NCBI GenBank assembly: GCA_963514095.1
Contig: OY741277.1
Span: 12,643,137-12,707,136, forward strand
Length of the DNA stretch: 64,000 nt
Direction: 5' to 3'
From: Eutrigla gurnardus
Taxonomy: Eukaryota; Chordata; Actinopteri; Perciformes; Triglidae
Part shown: positions 21,701-34,600 of the stretch, in pieces
How the letters are laid out: every line of letters begins with the position of its first letter
Position numbering within the stretch: position 1 is the first letter of the stretch
Program-made: the position numbers and the translations under genes
The notes under the pieces: model-generated
What the model was told of the DNA's origin: nothing
Database searches by the model: none
What the model saw: only the letters and a program-made list of their open reading frames with translations

Positions 21701-24700
21701 ACACTTTTCATGGAGCTGTGTCCTGCAGGGAAAGGGTGCTGTAGGGAAACAAAGACAGACAAAGTGTAAAGGCTACAATATTTGGGAGGGAAACTATACT
21801 GCGGCATAGACACAGACGTCAGATGTAGGAAAAAAGAAATCAGCTTTTTGACGGAGAGGACAATCATTTACAAGAAGCTCATCTTGCCAACCAACTGACA
21901 AGAGGCTCTCTGCACAGCGTCACTTAGCCCTAACAAGGTTACTCTGGATCACACTCTTTCATTCACTCTTTCATTCTTTCGTTCCCTTCCCTCCGTGCTC
22001 TGCTTACTATCACTGCCCTGCAAGGCGAGAATGATTTAAAACATACGCATTCCGATTTAAAAAGCTAATGTTGGGATTAGGCCGGTCATTATTTTCTCAT
22101 CTATGACCCGATGGAAGATCCGCGCAGAGATTAAAAAAGCAGGTTAGCTCACCGCTCGGCTCTTTGATGCTTCGTTTCACTGACAATAAGTTAAAGCGAA
22201 AACCCGACTCGGAGATTAACGTCTCCAAGCAGAGAAGTCCCGGCAAAACATGCATGACTGACACAGTGATTAATACGCCTGATGGTCAGCGCAGACAGCG
22301 TGTTTTTTCCCCCTCTGGAGAAGGTCGATCACACCAGCGAGAAGCAGCCAAAAGCTGCCAAGGAAGGCTACAGAACAGATGATGACCCTGCGCATTAAAG
22401 TTCTTCTCCATCAGTCTCCTCAGAGTTCAAAGTCACGCTCTGCTGCAGCTCACAATATGGGAACTGTTCCCTTGTGCTGCCGGGTTTACCACCTCTGGCT
22501 TGAGTGCTCAAAGGTAGGTTATCAAGTAGAAGCCTTGACAGATGGTAAATTAGGCCAACTTCCAAAAAAGCTCAAAAAGTAAGCGAGTGGCTTTCCAGGG
22601 TTGTTTCTTCTGCTACACCTCCATTTGAACACTTGTGCTGTGTTTCAGAAAATGTCGGAAAGTTGGGAATTACTTCTTCCTACTGTACTCGGAAAAATTA
22701 AATGGCATAATCCCTTAGGTCAGACTCCCGAGTTGGAAACTCCGGGCAGGATTTCTCAGGTTTCTCAGACACACTTTGATGCTGACATGTCAACACGGCA
22801 CTGTAATCCTCGCTTACTGCTAAAGTTGTTGGACAATGTTGCACTCTAGGAATACGAGTGCTGCACGTATGTGTAGCAGTCCGTGACTATGTGAAACAAA
22901 ACACAAACAGTGGATAACTCCTATAAAATGAGCTGCAGAGTTGTTTTAGTGTAAATAATGGATTTTATTTGGATGTAATTATTAGCTTCTGGTTGCTACC
23001 TAGCAGCTAGCTTACCACCACCTTTGTTTGCGCATTCCTAGGGAAAATCTTTATCCCCTACTTTAAAACAGTAAAAAGGAATGATTTACCATGTTAACAA
23101 CTATTGTGAATGTTTCATTTTGATGAGTATTTCACTTTTGAAATGTCTTTTAAAAAGCTGTAATGTGTATTGATTTTGCTGGATAATGCCTGTATTGTCA
23201 CCAGTTTCACTATTGCTATACACACAAGACCAGATGTTTTTTTTTGTTTTTTTTAACCACTCCATGAAACATTTATTAGTTTAAACCTGCACCAAGCAAG
23301 ATTTATTTTAGGGATGAACCAATATCAAATACCGGGCTGATATTATACATTATAGACTGGAATTAGAATTACTGTTAATTCAGTGCATTTATATGTATGT
23401 ATGTGTTACATTGGAGCAGTAGTTTGTCTCAGGAATCATAGTTTGTCTCGGCCGAAGCCCAGGTATCGGTATCGGGACTGAAAATGTATATATACAGTAT
23501 ATATATTTATATTATATTATTATTATGTTATTATTTATATGGAAAAATACACCTGGCTTTTCAGCCTTAATTGAAAAATGGCCATGGTTACTGTTTTTCC
23601 CCAAATTAATTTCTAGTAACAGCTTCATATACGACATATATATTAAGTGTTTCATATAAACTTCCCATCAAAATATAAACTGGCAACAATTGGACTCAGC
23701 AACAAGAGCTAGATTTCCTCATCGCCGCGGTAAAGTGGTTCAGCCATTATTTCTTAATTTCTGGTGGGGGTACCAGACACATGAAGAAAATAGGTCTGAG
23801 GAGTTCAATCACATGACGTTATTATGGTTTCTGGGCTATGACATCCTGCCAACTGTTACGGTTTCCCCACTTCCGCCTGAAGCTGCCAAAATGTAACGAC
23901 TTGTAGTTCAGCTTGAAAGCAGAAAATCTGTACGCACGCCGCCGCCCCCTCCAGCAACCAGAGGTCATTTGAATGGGAGCCTGCTGTTTATGTGACTCAG
24001 CCGCTGCAAAACTTAGAAAATGTGCCAGCTAGTGAGGTTTCATACTCTCTCCTCATTATTCAGGCGTATAACTGATCATTATCAACTTTTTTCCCCACTA
24101 AATGGAACCTTTGCTGTATTGCACTGGCTTTACACCGCCAATGGTGTCATGAGGGTAACGTCAGCAGCCAGGCGGCGAACAGGCAATGCGACCAGTTCGC
24201 CGAGTACTGATGCGCCTTGGGAACCGCAGGACTCAGAGGAGTGAGCAGCCCCTTCTGCGGTCTCCTATCTCCCCCCTGACTGACTCATCGACACATCTGG
24301 GCCTAAGTATATGGGGCTCTCCTGCCCCACGGGCACTTGAGTAAATGAGGGATAATTAGCTTTAGTTGACTTTAATGAATGGCTTAATGTTGTGTTTCAT
24401 TTTCTGATGAGAAAAATATAAAGCTGGGCCCTTATCAAAGGGGGGCCCCGCACTGATGTTCCTGAAGGCTTGCCGCTGGTGTGCGTCTGTTTGTTTTTTT
24501 GTATTTGTTGTGTGCGTGACGGGGGGAGGCGGGCTGAGCTGAAGATAGCTGCAGAAAGTGGTTTAAATATGTGACCGCGGACCTTGAGATCAGGAGACCT
24601 GGTGCGATATACAGTAGCAAATTCATCATTCTAGCAGGGAAGTTACCACAGATGTGGCCTCTGTTTGTCTTTACTCAAAGCTAGAAAAAAACACCCCACT

Positions 24701-27700
24701 TTGATTTCCATGTCTATCCAAGATGTGGCCTCCAAAAAAAAAGGCTTTGATAATTCCCATATGCTTTGATATGAAGCAGGAAGTGACTCACAGAGTTATG
24801 ATAGTCATTCATCTTAGTTCCCAATAAGTGTATTGCATTGAGCTGATGAAATAAATCTTTTTCCAACCGACACCAAGATCCTGCACGGATTTATTTGCTC
24901 TATTCAATCTTTGATAACAAGCTGCTCTCAAGCTACTCCGATATAACTGTCATCTACATTTCTTTACACGGATGCAGGATCGCTCACTGTTGCAGCTTCT
25001 TTGCAGTGCCATTAAGTAGTAAAAGCTGGACTTGGCTGGTGGGTTTAGTGTACTTTTACAAACTCTACTGTTTCCTTTAAACAGCAGAACAGGCTTTGCA
25101 TCTGACTAATAGAATGGAGCGCACTCTCTTACCAATCCTCTTCTCTCTGTGTAAACCAGCACCCCACCAGGATTAACTGTGCACTTTTAAAAGCATCGTA
25201 TACTCATACACACATCAAGGCAGAAAAAAAACCCCATCCTCCAGCAGAGGTGACCTCTTCTCACCGCAATTAAACACATATTTGGAACACTTATTATGTA
25301 TCCGAGTCGGTGAATGCTGCATTTCCAGGAACTGTTGACTACAATGTAAGTCTGGGCCTCTGGTGACGGTGGGATTGGGGGGGTTCAAACCCCCAACGGA
25401 GAGCCCTGGCTTGGGGATTTACCTGGCCCAGCCCTCCTCCCATGAGCCTCTAGGTCTTCACGAACAATCCCTCTGCATTACAGCACCCCACCCGCTTAAT
25501 GGAGAGGAATAAAACGCTTAACACAGCCATGATGGGGGCACGCAATAAGTTGCACTAGTGGCTCTCTGCAACCCAATGGGGCTATGAGCTGGCGGAGGGA
25601 AGGATGGACGAGGGTTTCAACAAACAATTTGTAAACACTGTAAACTCCTGAAAGGTAGCACATGCCTACAGTCCACAGCAGGGTGTAGCCTCCTTTGGTA
25701 TGCAAGTGCACGCACACAGAGTTCAAACCCCCCGAACAGCGATGGTCCAATCATAGCTTAGGAATTCGGACAAGGCACACAATCAACCTTTCTCTGTATG
25801 TGCACGGGGCTGCAGAGAGAGCGTTCAAAGAGTTGTGTCTTCTTTTTTTCCAAAGCCTTTCCAAAACCAGAAACACACACAAAAACAACATCTATCAGAG
25901 TTTAGGCTAATGTTAGCAACCCTGGCCAAACTCATTACTGGAGAGAGCATTTGCCAAACAGCGGAGTGTCCTGATACTAAAAGCCTTTTTCTGTTGATAA
26001 AAACAAAAATAAAACATGCAGATTGAAAATATGAAATATGAAGTATAAAAGCTAAGCTGCTTGATGATTATTATTATAATGTAGTAAAAGTCTTACATAA
26101 AAGTTTTTCATGATCATCCATATGATACGGACTACCTCTACAAGGCAGGAAGTATGCCGATTACTAAGCTTGTCTTGTGAGGTTCTGACTTAGAACATGA
26201 CTACATAATTAAGCTAACATCAGCTGCTCAAACGTGTTTGTTTCTCTCAGAAAGCATGAGGTTATGGCTATATTGAGACAGAACAAGGTGACCGTGTGTG
26301 ATCCACACAGTCGCCTCCATCGCTCAAGCGTCGGGCGTGAGGCTTTTTTTTGTGTGTGTTCATGTGCGTGCACACACTCGTCATTCTCTAATTCCACCTG
26401 GTCTGCATCCTCCTGGTCTCTGTGGGTCTGTCAGGGAACGGGGGAGGATATAGGAGGAAATTGTCCAGCATGATTCCCTCTTTATATCTCATTTCTGCAT
26501 AAGTCCCTTTATCCACCCTTCTCTCTACCGGGAAACCCCAGGAGGAAATCCCTCACATGTTTGGACACGGTGCACAACTGTCCCAAAACAGGGCCGGACC
26601 CTAACAAGCGGGGAGCCAAGCTAAGTCAGACGGGCTTAGACACTAAAACAGAGACAGGGGCCATCAGGATCATGCTGCAATCCCCGTGCAATAGCCAGTG
26701 ATGAGGGAATCAAGGCCAGCCGGCGCTTTTTGTTTTCTTTGATTGTTCGACTAACTCTTGAAAGTCGCTGATGTTCCGTCTCCTCTGATGATCCAACAGG
26801 CTGCGCATATTGTTTGATAAAAATAGTTCATCTTAGGCAGAAGAAAGGGGATGGGGCGGGGGTGTTTGAAGTGTTCGCAGGGCTCCTGTTGCACGCGGAG
26901 AGTGAGGTAAAGCCAATCCAGGAAGGGCTTGATCCTCGCTAAGGCCTGCGCTGCATCAAACACTTGTCAAATCGGAGGGCAGACAGACAGCTGAGTGACT
27001 CTGACAGATCTGATCACAGACACGGGCAGTAAGAGCCACCGCCGCTCAGCTCCTCTATCCCAGACAGCGCTCTCCCACTCTTGTCAATAATCCCCCTTCG
27101 ACTCGCTCAAACACAAACAGAGGGCTTTGAGGCATATGGCAGACATTTTCTTGTTGTTTTTGGCTGTGTATGATTACAGTGCAATTTCAACGGTCATTTC
27201 AGGGTCTCACCTCGCCGTGCAGAGGAGAGGTTTGTGTACTTCAGAAAGGCTGCAGCGTTTGTCAAGAGATGCAGCAGGGCCAGGAGAAAGGAATCAAATC
27301 AAAGAGATGCATAAGCTCCCGCTAATCCGCAAGAAATGTCTCAAGGCCCGACGGGATCATGGTCCTGAACCTTGCCACCCAGCGGGAAGGAGCATTTATG
27401 TTTAAAAGGGATTTGATATGCTACCTGGGAAGGAGTTGAGTTTCATGACATGGACCACTCAATCATGTCGAGTTTTTCCTTGAAGAGCCATCGTGGCAAT
27501 ATTATGGGTATTTCTTCCATAGAAGCTCACTTAAATTACAGACATTGGGGAAGTAAAATGTGAGTGTCCCAAATCAGGAAGGGTTCAGCTAAGATTCACA
27601 CGCATAGCTTCATTTTTATATAGTTTTAACTGTATCATGTTAAAGTAATGTGCAAATACTGCATTGTCATCGTCTACTTTATTTTATGGAACATATCTTT

Positions 27701-28513
27701 GTTTTAACATATTGTGTGCTGCGCACTAACTTGTGCTAGTATTTTCTCTGTTTTCTCTGAAATTGCTAACCTGTGACATCACCTTAGTGCTTTGCTTTTT
27801 TCTGTGTGTTGATGGGAGTGTAGTGCTCTACAACCTTGGTAAGTTGGCCCTGGCCTTTACTTACCACTATAATGGCTCCATGATTACCCCCCCCTGTATT
27901 TGTCACTGTTCGTTGACACACAGCCAAAAGGCCGGCAGGTCTACACTTGCTGCTTTGTTGCGTGCATGTCTGTGCGCTGGGTCCACGCTCATGTCATGAG
28001 TGGGTCAGAAGCCACAGCCTCACTCTGAATCACCAGCTGTGATCAAGAGTTGGATGTCTAAAGACGCCTGCCAGAGATGGAGAAAGAGAGGGAAGGAGGG
28101 TGGAAAGAGGAGGAGAGGGGCTTCTGGTGGCTGAGCCAGTGCAACTGTGCTCCAGATGTTTTAAGGCTCCCATGTTTCGGCTCCTCGCCTTCCTTCTCCC
28201 CAGCTCCAGCCAGACCGCCGGAGAGGGACGACTCCGGGGCACGGAGCGCTGCCTCAAACACCTAGCGCACCGCGCGAACGCATCCTCCTCTGCGGCGTGC
28301 ACGGCGCTCCTCAGGCGGCCCTGCTGCCGCGACATGTGATACGCGAGCGTGAGGGTGTCATTGGCGTGTGAGACAGGAAAAGAGAATGGAAACAGGGACG
28401 CGGAAAAGAGTCGATAATGTGGTGACTTGTTCTGCCTGTGAGGTCTGTTTTATTGTTTGGCGGTGTCTGTTACGTGAGTCTCACACTCTACTGGCTGCGT
28501 GGACGTGTCTGCA

Positions 28514-28604
<91 letters not shown>

Positions 28605-31600
28605 ATCTGCCCGGCGTGGCGGAGATGTGGGGTGTGAAGGAGAGCTGGGAGCAGTGTCGGACTGGAGGTTCTGGTAGGCATGGACACAGCACCATCACAC
28701 AGATCTGACCAGCTCATATTATCTAAATATGAGGTGAGAAACCCTGGCAGAAAACAGATGAGCTTGCGTGTATTTGATTAAAATGTCACCATTTTAATAA
28801 AAGAAGAAAACTATGTTTCCCACCCTGACAGGCATGAAATTCTAGGAAGAGCCTGTAAACACAGTTGGACCATCGTAGCACACTCCAAATCCATACTAAT
28901 GAATTTTTTTTAAAGCAGGGTAAGCGGGTTTCATTACAAGTTTTTACAGATCGCTCGCCCTGAAGCCACTCTGTAAAAATCCTTTAACACATCACTGTAT
29001 CGATTTCTCAGGTCAGCCTTCTGTGATAAAAATGAGGAAATAATCACAGACTGCGGTCAGGAGGGCGAGCATCGGTCATATCACAAGCTTAGTCTCTGGC
29101 ATCAGGCATCAAATATGTTTATAAAAAAAAGCTCTATATGAGTCCAATCCTACTTCAAAGATCTCATCACAAGCTGTTGCCATCCATCCCTGTGAAAGAC
29201 ACAGACCGTGTCACGTCTGCTGTTGAAAAAAAATCACGGGGTGAAATTGAGCAAACTGCCCATCAAGGGAACGTTCACTTAAGGCGCGCTTTATGGCCCC
29301 TACCGTGTAATGGGCAATATCGGCCCATATACCGCTCAGCGGGGGGAAATAGCTCCCGTTTGTGGAGCATGAGAACATGAAAACATTCCACTTCTGTACA
29401 GTATCTCTCCCCTTCCTCTTCTCCCTCCTCCTCCTCCTCCTCCTCCCCCTCCAGTTTGCTGCCACTTTGTTTGTTTGTGTACGTCTGTTTTTGATGGTGC
29501 TGTTGATGTCGGCCCCATATGCCTCATTTCCTCTGCCAGAACAAACGGCGACGGAAGCCTCGCAAACCAAACCTCCTCTTTGACAAAAGTCAAAGCAACA
29601 CACGCAAGGCCTACCAATGATCTATTTAGGTCTTGATTTCATACAAGTATATAATCCATACTCATGGAAGTACAAAGATCAACCCTGGGAGGTGTCTTGG
29701 CTGTCAAACGGATGTTTTGGCTGTCAAAACGGACATCCAGTCACCATCAAAGTGTGATCACCATCCGCTAGCTGAAATTTATTGGAATAACGTTGCTACT
29801 GATGTACACGTCACAATAAAGCGAGTCAAACAAATAAAAAGGGCCACTGTATATAATGTGCGTACACGAGTCTACAAAAGGCAGTTCAGCAAAACCACAA
29901 CTCAACTGGGCCAAAGAGTGTGAAAAAAAAACCTTCACCCCCCCTTTCTTCCTGCTTGGAAAAGACCAGATGACAATAATGTGGAGTATGGAGCCCCAGC
30001 GAGCGCTGCTGACCCCTCCTCTTCCACCCCCCCCCCCCCCCCCCCCTGGTCTTTGAAAGGCCTCCACATGTTTATGGCTCATGCCTGTGGTATGACGATG
30101 GATTCTCCATATAAAAGCCAGCAGGATCATGGGGTGTTTCAAATATTGCTCTCTGAAGACAGTTGCTGACAAAATGACAGCAGCCATATTTATTTTGGTC
30201 AGAGAGCAGGGGCACTTAGTGGGAAGTTAATCAGAGACCCCCCCCCCCCCCCCCTCCCCCCTTCTCCCCCCCCTGCCATACACCACAACCAATAAGGAAT
30301 GTACCCAGGGCAGAGAAGTCTCAAAGACTACTGGTAATGACTTTCTCCTCTGACAGAAGATTTAACACCGCTAAACTGCATGAGAGGCAGAAAAATAAAC
30401 CAGAAGGTTTGAGAACATCAGCATAAAGCAAGTGTTGATTGCCTGTCCAGACATGAGCCCAGATAATAATAATTTTTGTATCTGGTTAAGAGGAGGAGAT
30501 ATAGAAATGGAGAAGGGGAATAATCTATGACAGAGACTTGCAAATATGTTATAGCTGAAACAGAACTAATCAACTGTGACCATAACTGCCACTGGCATTG
30601 GGATTGCTGGAGACCCGGCCAAGTCAATGACAGGTTGCTGGGTCTTTCCTCTTCACCCATACCATGAAGCACTACAGCACAGTGCAAAGCTTACGAAACA
30701 CTCCCTCCGTCATCTCCGCTTTGCAGTTTCACGGATGCCTTAATGGTCATCAGTTTCATCTTTATCTCCTTTCCCCCAGCATTTAATTAAATTAATGAAT
30801 GATGCAAGCACGTCCGACGGGGTCGGCGGTTGACTCGGTCAGATGCCAACCCAGGATCTGTGTCCGGAGTCAGGCCGTGGCGTCCAAAGGAGCCTTCTCA
30901 TCGGCTACTGTGTCAGCCCCTATGGAGCGGCCTTATTAAATGAAGATTAAGCTGTGGCTCCCACCCGTCACAACAGGCTGCGGTGCGAGGTCCACACATA
31001 ATCACTATGACAGGTCAGCTGCCAATTAGTGCTCTCCTTCTGTCCTGGGAAAAGGCTCCCTGCTCCGCTCCCGCTGGCGGGAAGAACTGATCTGGATTGT
31101 CCGTGATATTACCCGGGGGCCAGGGATCGCCGTTAATCACCACCCGTCACCCCGCTGTAGCAGAAGTGAGAGCCGGACTTGTCATCTGTGCACCAGCCAC
31201 TTCACGACGGTCCTGACTTCCCGTAGAGCACACCCAGGTAACATTAATTGGAATAATGAAATAAGTGCACGAGGGAGCAGAAGTGCAAATCTCTTGTTCT
31301 CAAGTGCAGGGCAGGTTACAGAGCGGTGGCTCGACGCAGTCCTCGCTTCTTGCTTGACTTGGACAAGCTTCTCCATGAGATCTTCTGCTGAGACACGCTC
31401 CATCAATTAGCCTCGAGTTAAAAGCATGCATCTGTTTCATGAAGAAGAAGGAAAAAAAAAAGAAGCTGGCCTGATAGAAGGCTACATCTGAAACGAAAAC
31501 ACATCCAGAAATGTGTTTGGATGCCGGGGTTTTCCGAGCCAAACACAGGCCAGACTCAGATGCGATCACGCTGACGGCGTAACTCACAAGTGAACGGCGT

Positions 31601-34600
31601 CTTTCGCCAGAGCTGAAACCTCTTGGCTCGGCAAGTATAAACAACCAAATTGTGTGTCACGCGCTCGTGCGCACGCACGCGCATTAACTGCTCGCTTCGT
31701 ACGAGGAAGACTGCCAGAAACCGGAATTGTTTGGCGTCTCGAGTGGCGTGCGATACAGACAAGGCGGTTGAGCTTCCTCCACAGCGGATTTCAGGCAATC
31801 ACCGTTGCTCCGTGCATCGTTTTTTTTGTTTGTTTTTTTTTACGGGAGCAGAGACTTTTGGAGCAGATGGTTCGCAGACGGTGAGGACCAGGAGGTCCAC
31901 AGCATTGCAGATTCACCGCAGAACCGCACTGGCTTCAGACAGAACCTGGCGTAAATCCCACCAGTCAACCAAATCCTCCCGGGGTCTGCTCGATCCGGAG
32001 CGGATCTGGGTTCACTTTGGTCCCATGCACCCAGACTGTAGGTGCTTGCGGTGAAAATTAAACAACTGCCCGCCTCTCTGTCATGTCCGTGGCCGTAAAT
32101 ACAGACAAAGACCTTGCAGGGACTTCAGATGTCACACTGCGGAGGAGTGATGAGGTGGTAAACTGAGTCCAGGCGGGTTTATCCTCCTCTACACGCCGGC
32201 CACAGAGTGTGCAACGAAACCTGTTTATCCACGGTTTCAAATTGATGGCAGAGGGAATCGACTGGGCATCACGGCTACAAAGAGGTAGTTATCACAGTTA
32301 CAGTATAAACACAAACTGCACACAGAAGTTATGACAGACAGTATTAGTGGTGGCTGGATCCGAGCAGTCGTATGACTGATGGGATGGAGTGCTTGGCCTC
32401 GATTGAGCCCTACAGCAGAAATGGTTTCTCTGGTTACACACCAGAGATCAATACTCCCACAAAGGGCCTGTAGCTCTCCAAGTACAGGTACATAATCCAA
32501 TGATCAAATATAACCATTATAGGCTCCTTCTTTCCTTTTTCTCCCTCTTCTCTTTCCACGATGTCAGCAGGGTGACCGAGTCTTCATGGGCTCGTAGAAG
32601 CATTTAGGGTGTAAATTAAACTTCATCGTTCTGTAAAACCCTTAAATATGTTTTAGTTCCAAAATTTGCTAAGCTATAAACGTTTACTGTTCCATAACTT
32701 CACATTGTAAAACCACCTCCTGCGCTACACACTGCCCCTCAAATCAATCTACTTTTCCCTACAAATCAGGCAAGGCAGAGCTGCGCTAATGTCACTCCTG
32801 CCTTCTACCGTGAGGACTTTTGTGCCGTCTCAGAATCTGAAAGCCGATTTGTAAAACTGTCGGAAATTAGCCTGAGTCGGAACGGTGCGTTTGTGTTGGA
32901 CTTTAGTCCCTCTTAAATCCCAAATCAGGGATTACATTAAGAGTGGGAGTTTGGAGAGCTTTCACATTTTAAGTTGTTTACACAAGATCTAATGTCACTG
33001 ACAAGGCAGAAGCAGCTGTTGTTCAAAGATTATAGTAGAGTGGGTGGGCAGGAGAGGAAGAAAGGAAAATACCCAGATGGACTGATTGGCACCGTAGGGC
33101 GCAGGGGAAAAAAAGAATAAAGGAGTGAATAAACGTGTCACACACACACACACACACGTGTCTGTTTGTACACCAGTGAATCTGGTGACAGGGGTTGCTT
33201 GGAAATCTCTGGAGGGGATTCCTTAATGGCATCAACGTGAAACAGCCGGGCACTGCAGTGTTATCACTCTCTTCACCTTTCCTCTCCTCCCATCAGCCCG
33301 TCAAGACAGAGAGGGGGGGGGCGGGACACAGTCTGTCAATAGTGATAGCGCTGGAGCAGCTATTAATAAAGTGTCTTTATTGTTTATAGGCTGTTCAGAG
33401 TAGCACTCCAGGGATCCGGAGGATAGGAGAGCTATTTAACGTCTCAAGGGTACAATGTAAACGCCTGGCACGCACGCCAGCCAAGCAGCCACGAGATGAG
33501 ACTCCCTGATTCCTCTAGAGATCGTCTCGCACATCTTCCATTGAAGTATTACATGAAAACCAAATTGACACAGCTGGCTGGATTAAACAAAGATGTTCAA
33601 CAAACATCACTCTGTGTTTTCGGATAACGAGGAGAACACCATAAATGTGCACACATTGTGGCAACAGAAGTATGGCGTGCATCAGCATATTGCATAAACT
33701 GCCAAAGATCCCACATGCAACAAAATGACTTTCCAGACCCGTGTGAGTTGGGAGAATACATTAGCAGGTGGTCTGATATTCAATGTCCAGATTATCTATT
33801 ACATACAGAGCGTTGACTAAATCACAAGAGTTTTGAGACGTTTGATTGTTTGCGGCCATAGATACGACGCCGATGTTTCAGTTTAGCTAGTGACCATGTT
33901 AACTGGTGACTCGGTCAAATGTGTCCTGGTTGCTCGTGGTGATGGCAGCTGTTGAAAACACACGTAGGTGCCCTCTGAAAAGCAATATTAAATACATCTG
34001 TGTTTATTATCTACTCCAACTGAAAGTCCCAAGTTGACACAGTCACCCGTTGAAGTGAAACACCTGTTGATCTGAAACGGTGGTGAACTCCAGTCCGCTG
34101 TTGGAATATCGACACTGACAACCGAACATGCAAGAACCAGACATTTCGCTGCTCGTAACAGTTTGATTCAATGTTTAAATCTTGCTAATTCATGTGGACG
34201 GCCGGGGGAAAACGCCACTTCCGTTGCCAACATGCGTCTATTCTATATGGCCTCAGATGCATATCTGTGCAAGGCAGATGCTTGAAACCTACCAATTTTT
34301 TTGGTCAAACTTTAAAAGTTTGCTTAAAATCAGTTTGACAGTTGGATGGAAATAGCGCTTGTGATAGGGTAACACCACATATTATGGTCTGTCCCTGTTC
34401 ACCACACCATCTTCCCCCACCGTTTTTGGGGACCGAGTTACCAGGACAACGCTTTCCTGCCAGACACAGAACGAGAACAGCAAATGAATCCCAGCAGTGT
34501 GAACGATATAGGGTGTTTACGCCGATCACCAGCTTGTAAGGAACGCATCAGACACGGTTTACGCAACTCGTCATGTTTCCTGCGAAGACCTCGCCTCTCG

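Noticed and set aside
25370..25400. Possible tRNA T-arm (GGTTCAAAC flanked by G and C runs)
   Set aside because: The five-pair stem does not close and no D-arm or acceptor partner lies upstream.
28368..28717. Overlapping frames rich in Cys-Val or His-Thr
   Set aside because: They are translations of the GT microsatellite in both directions.
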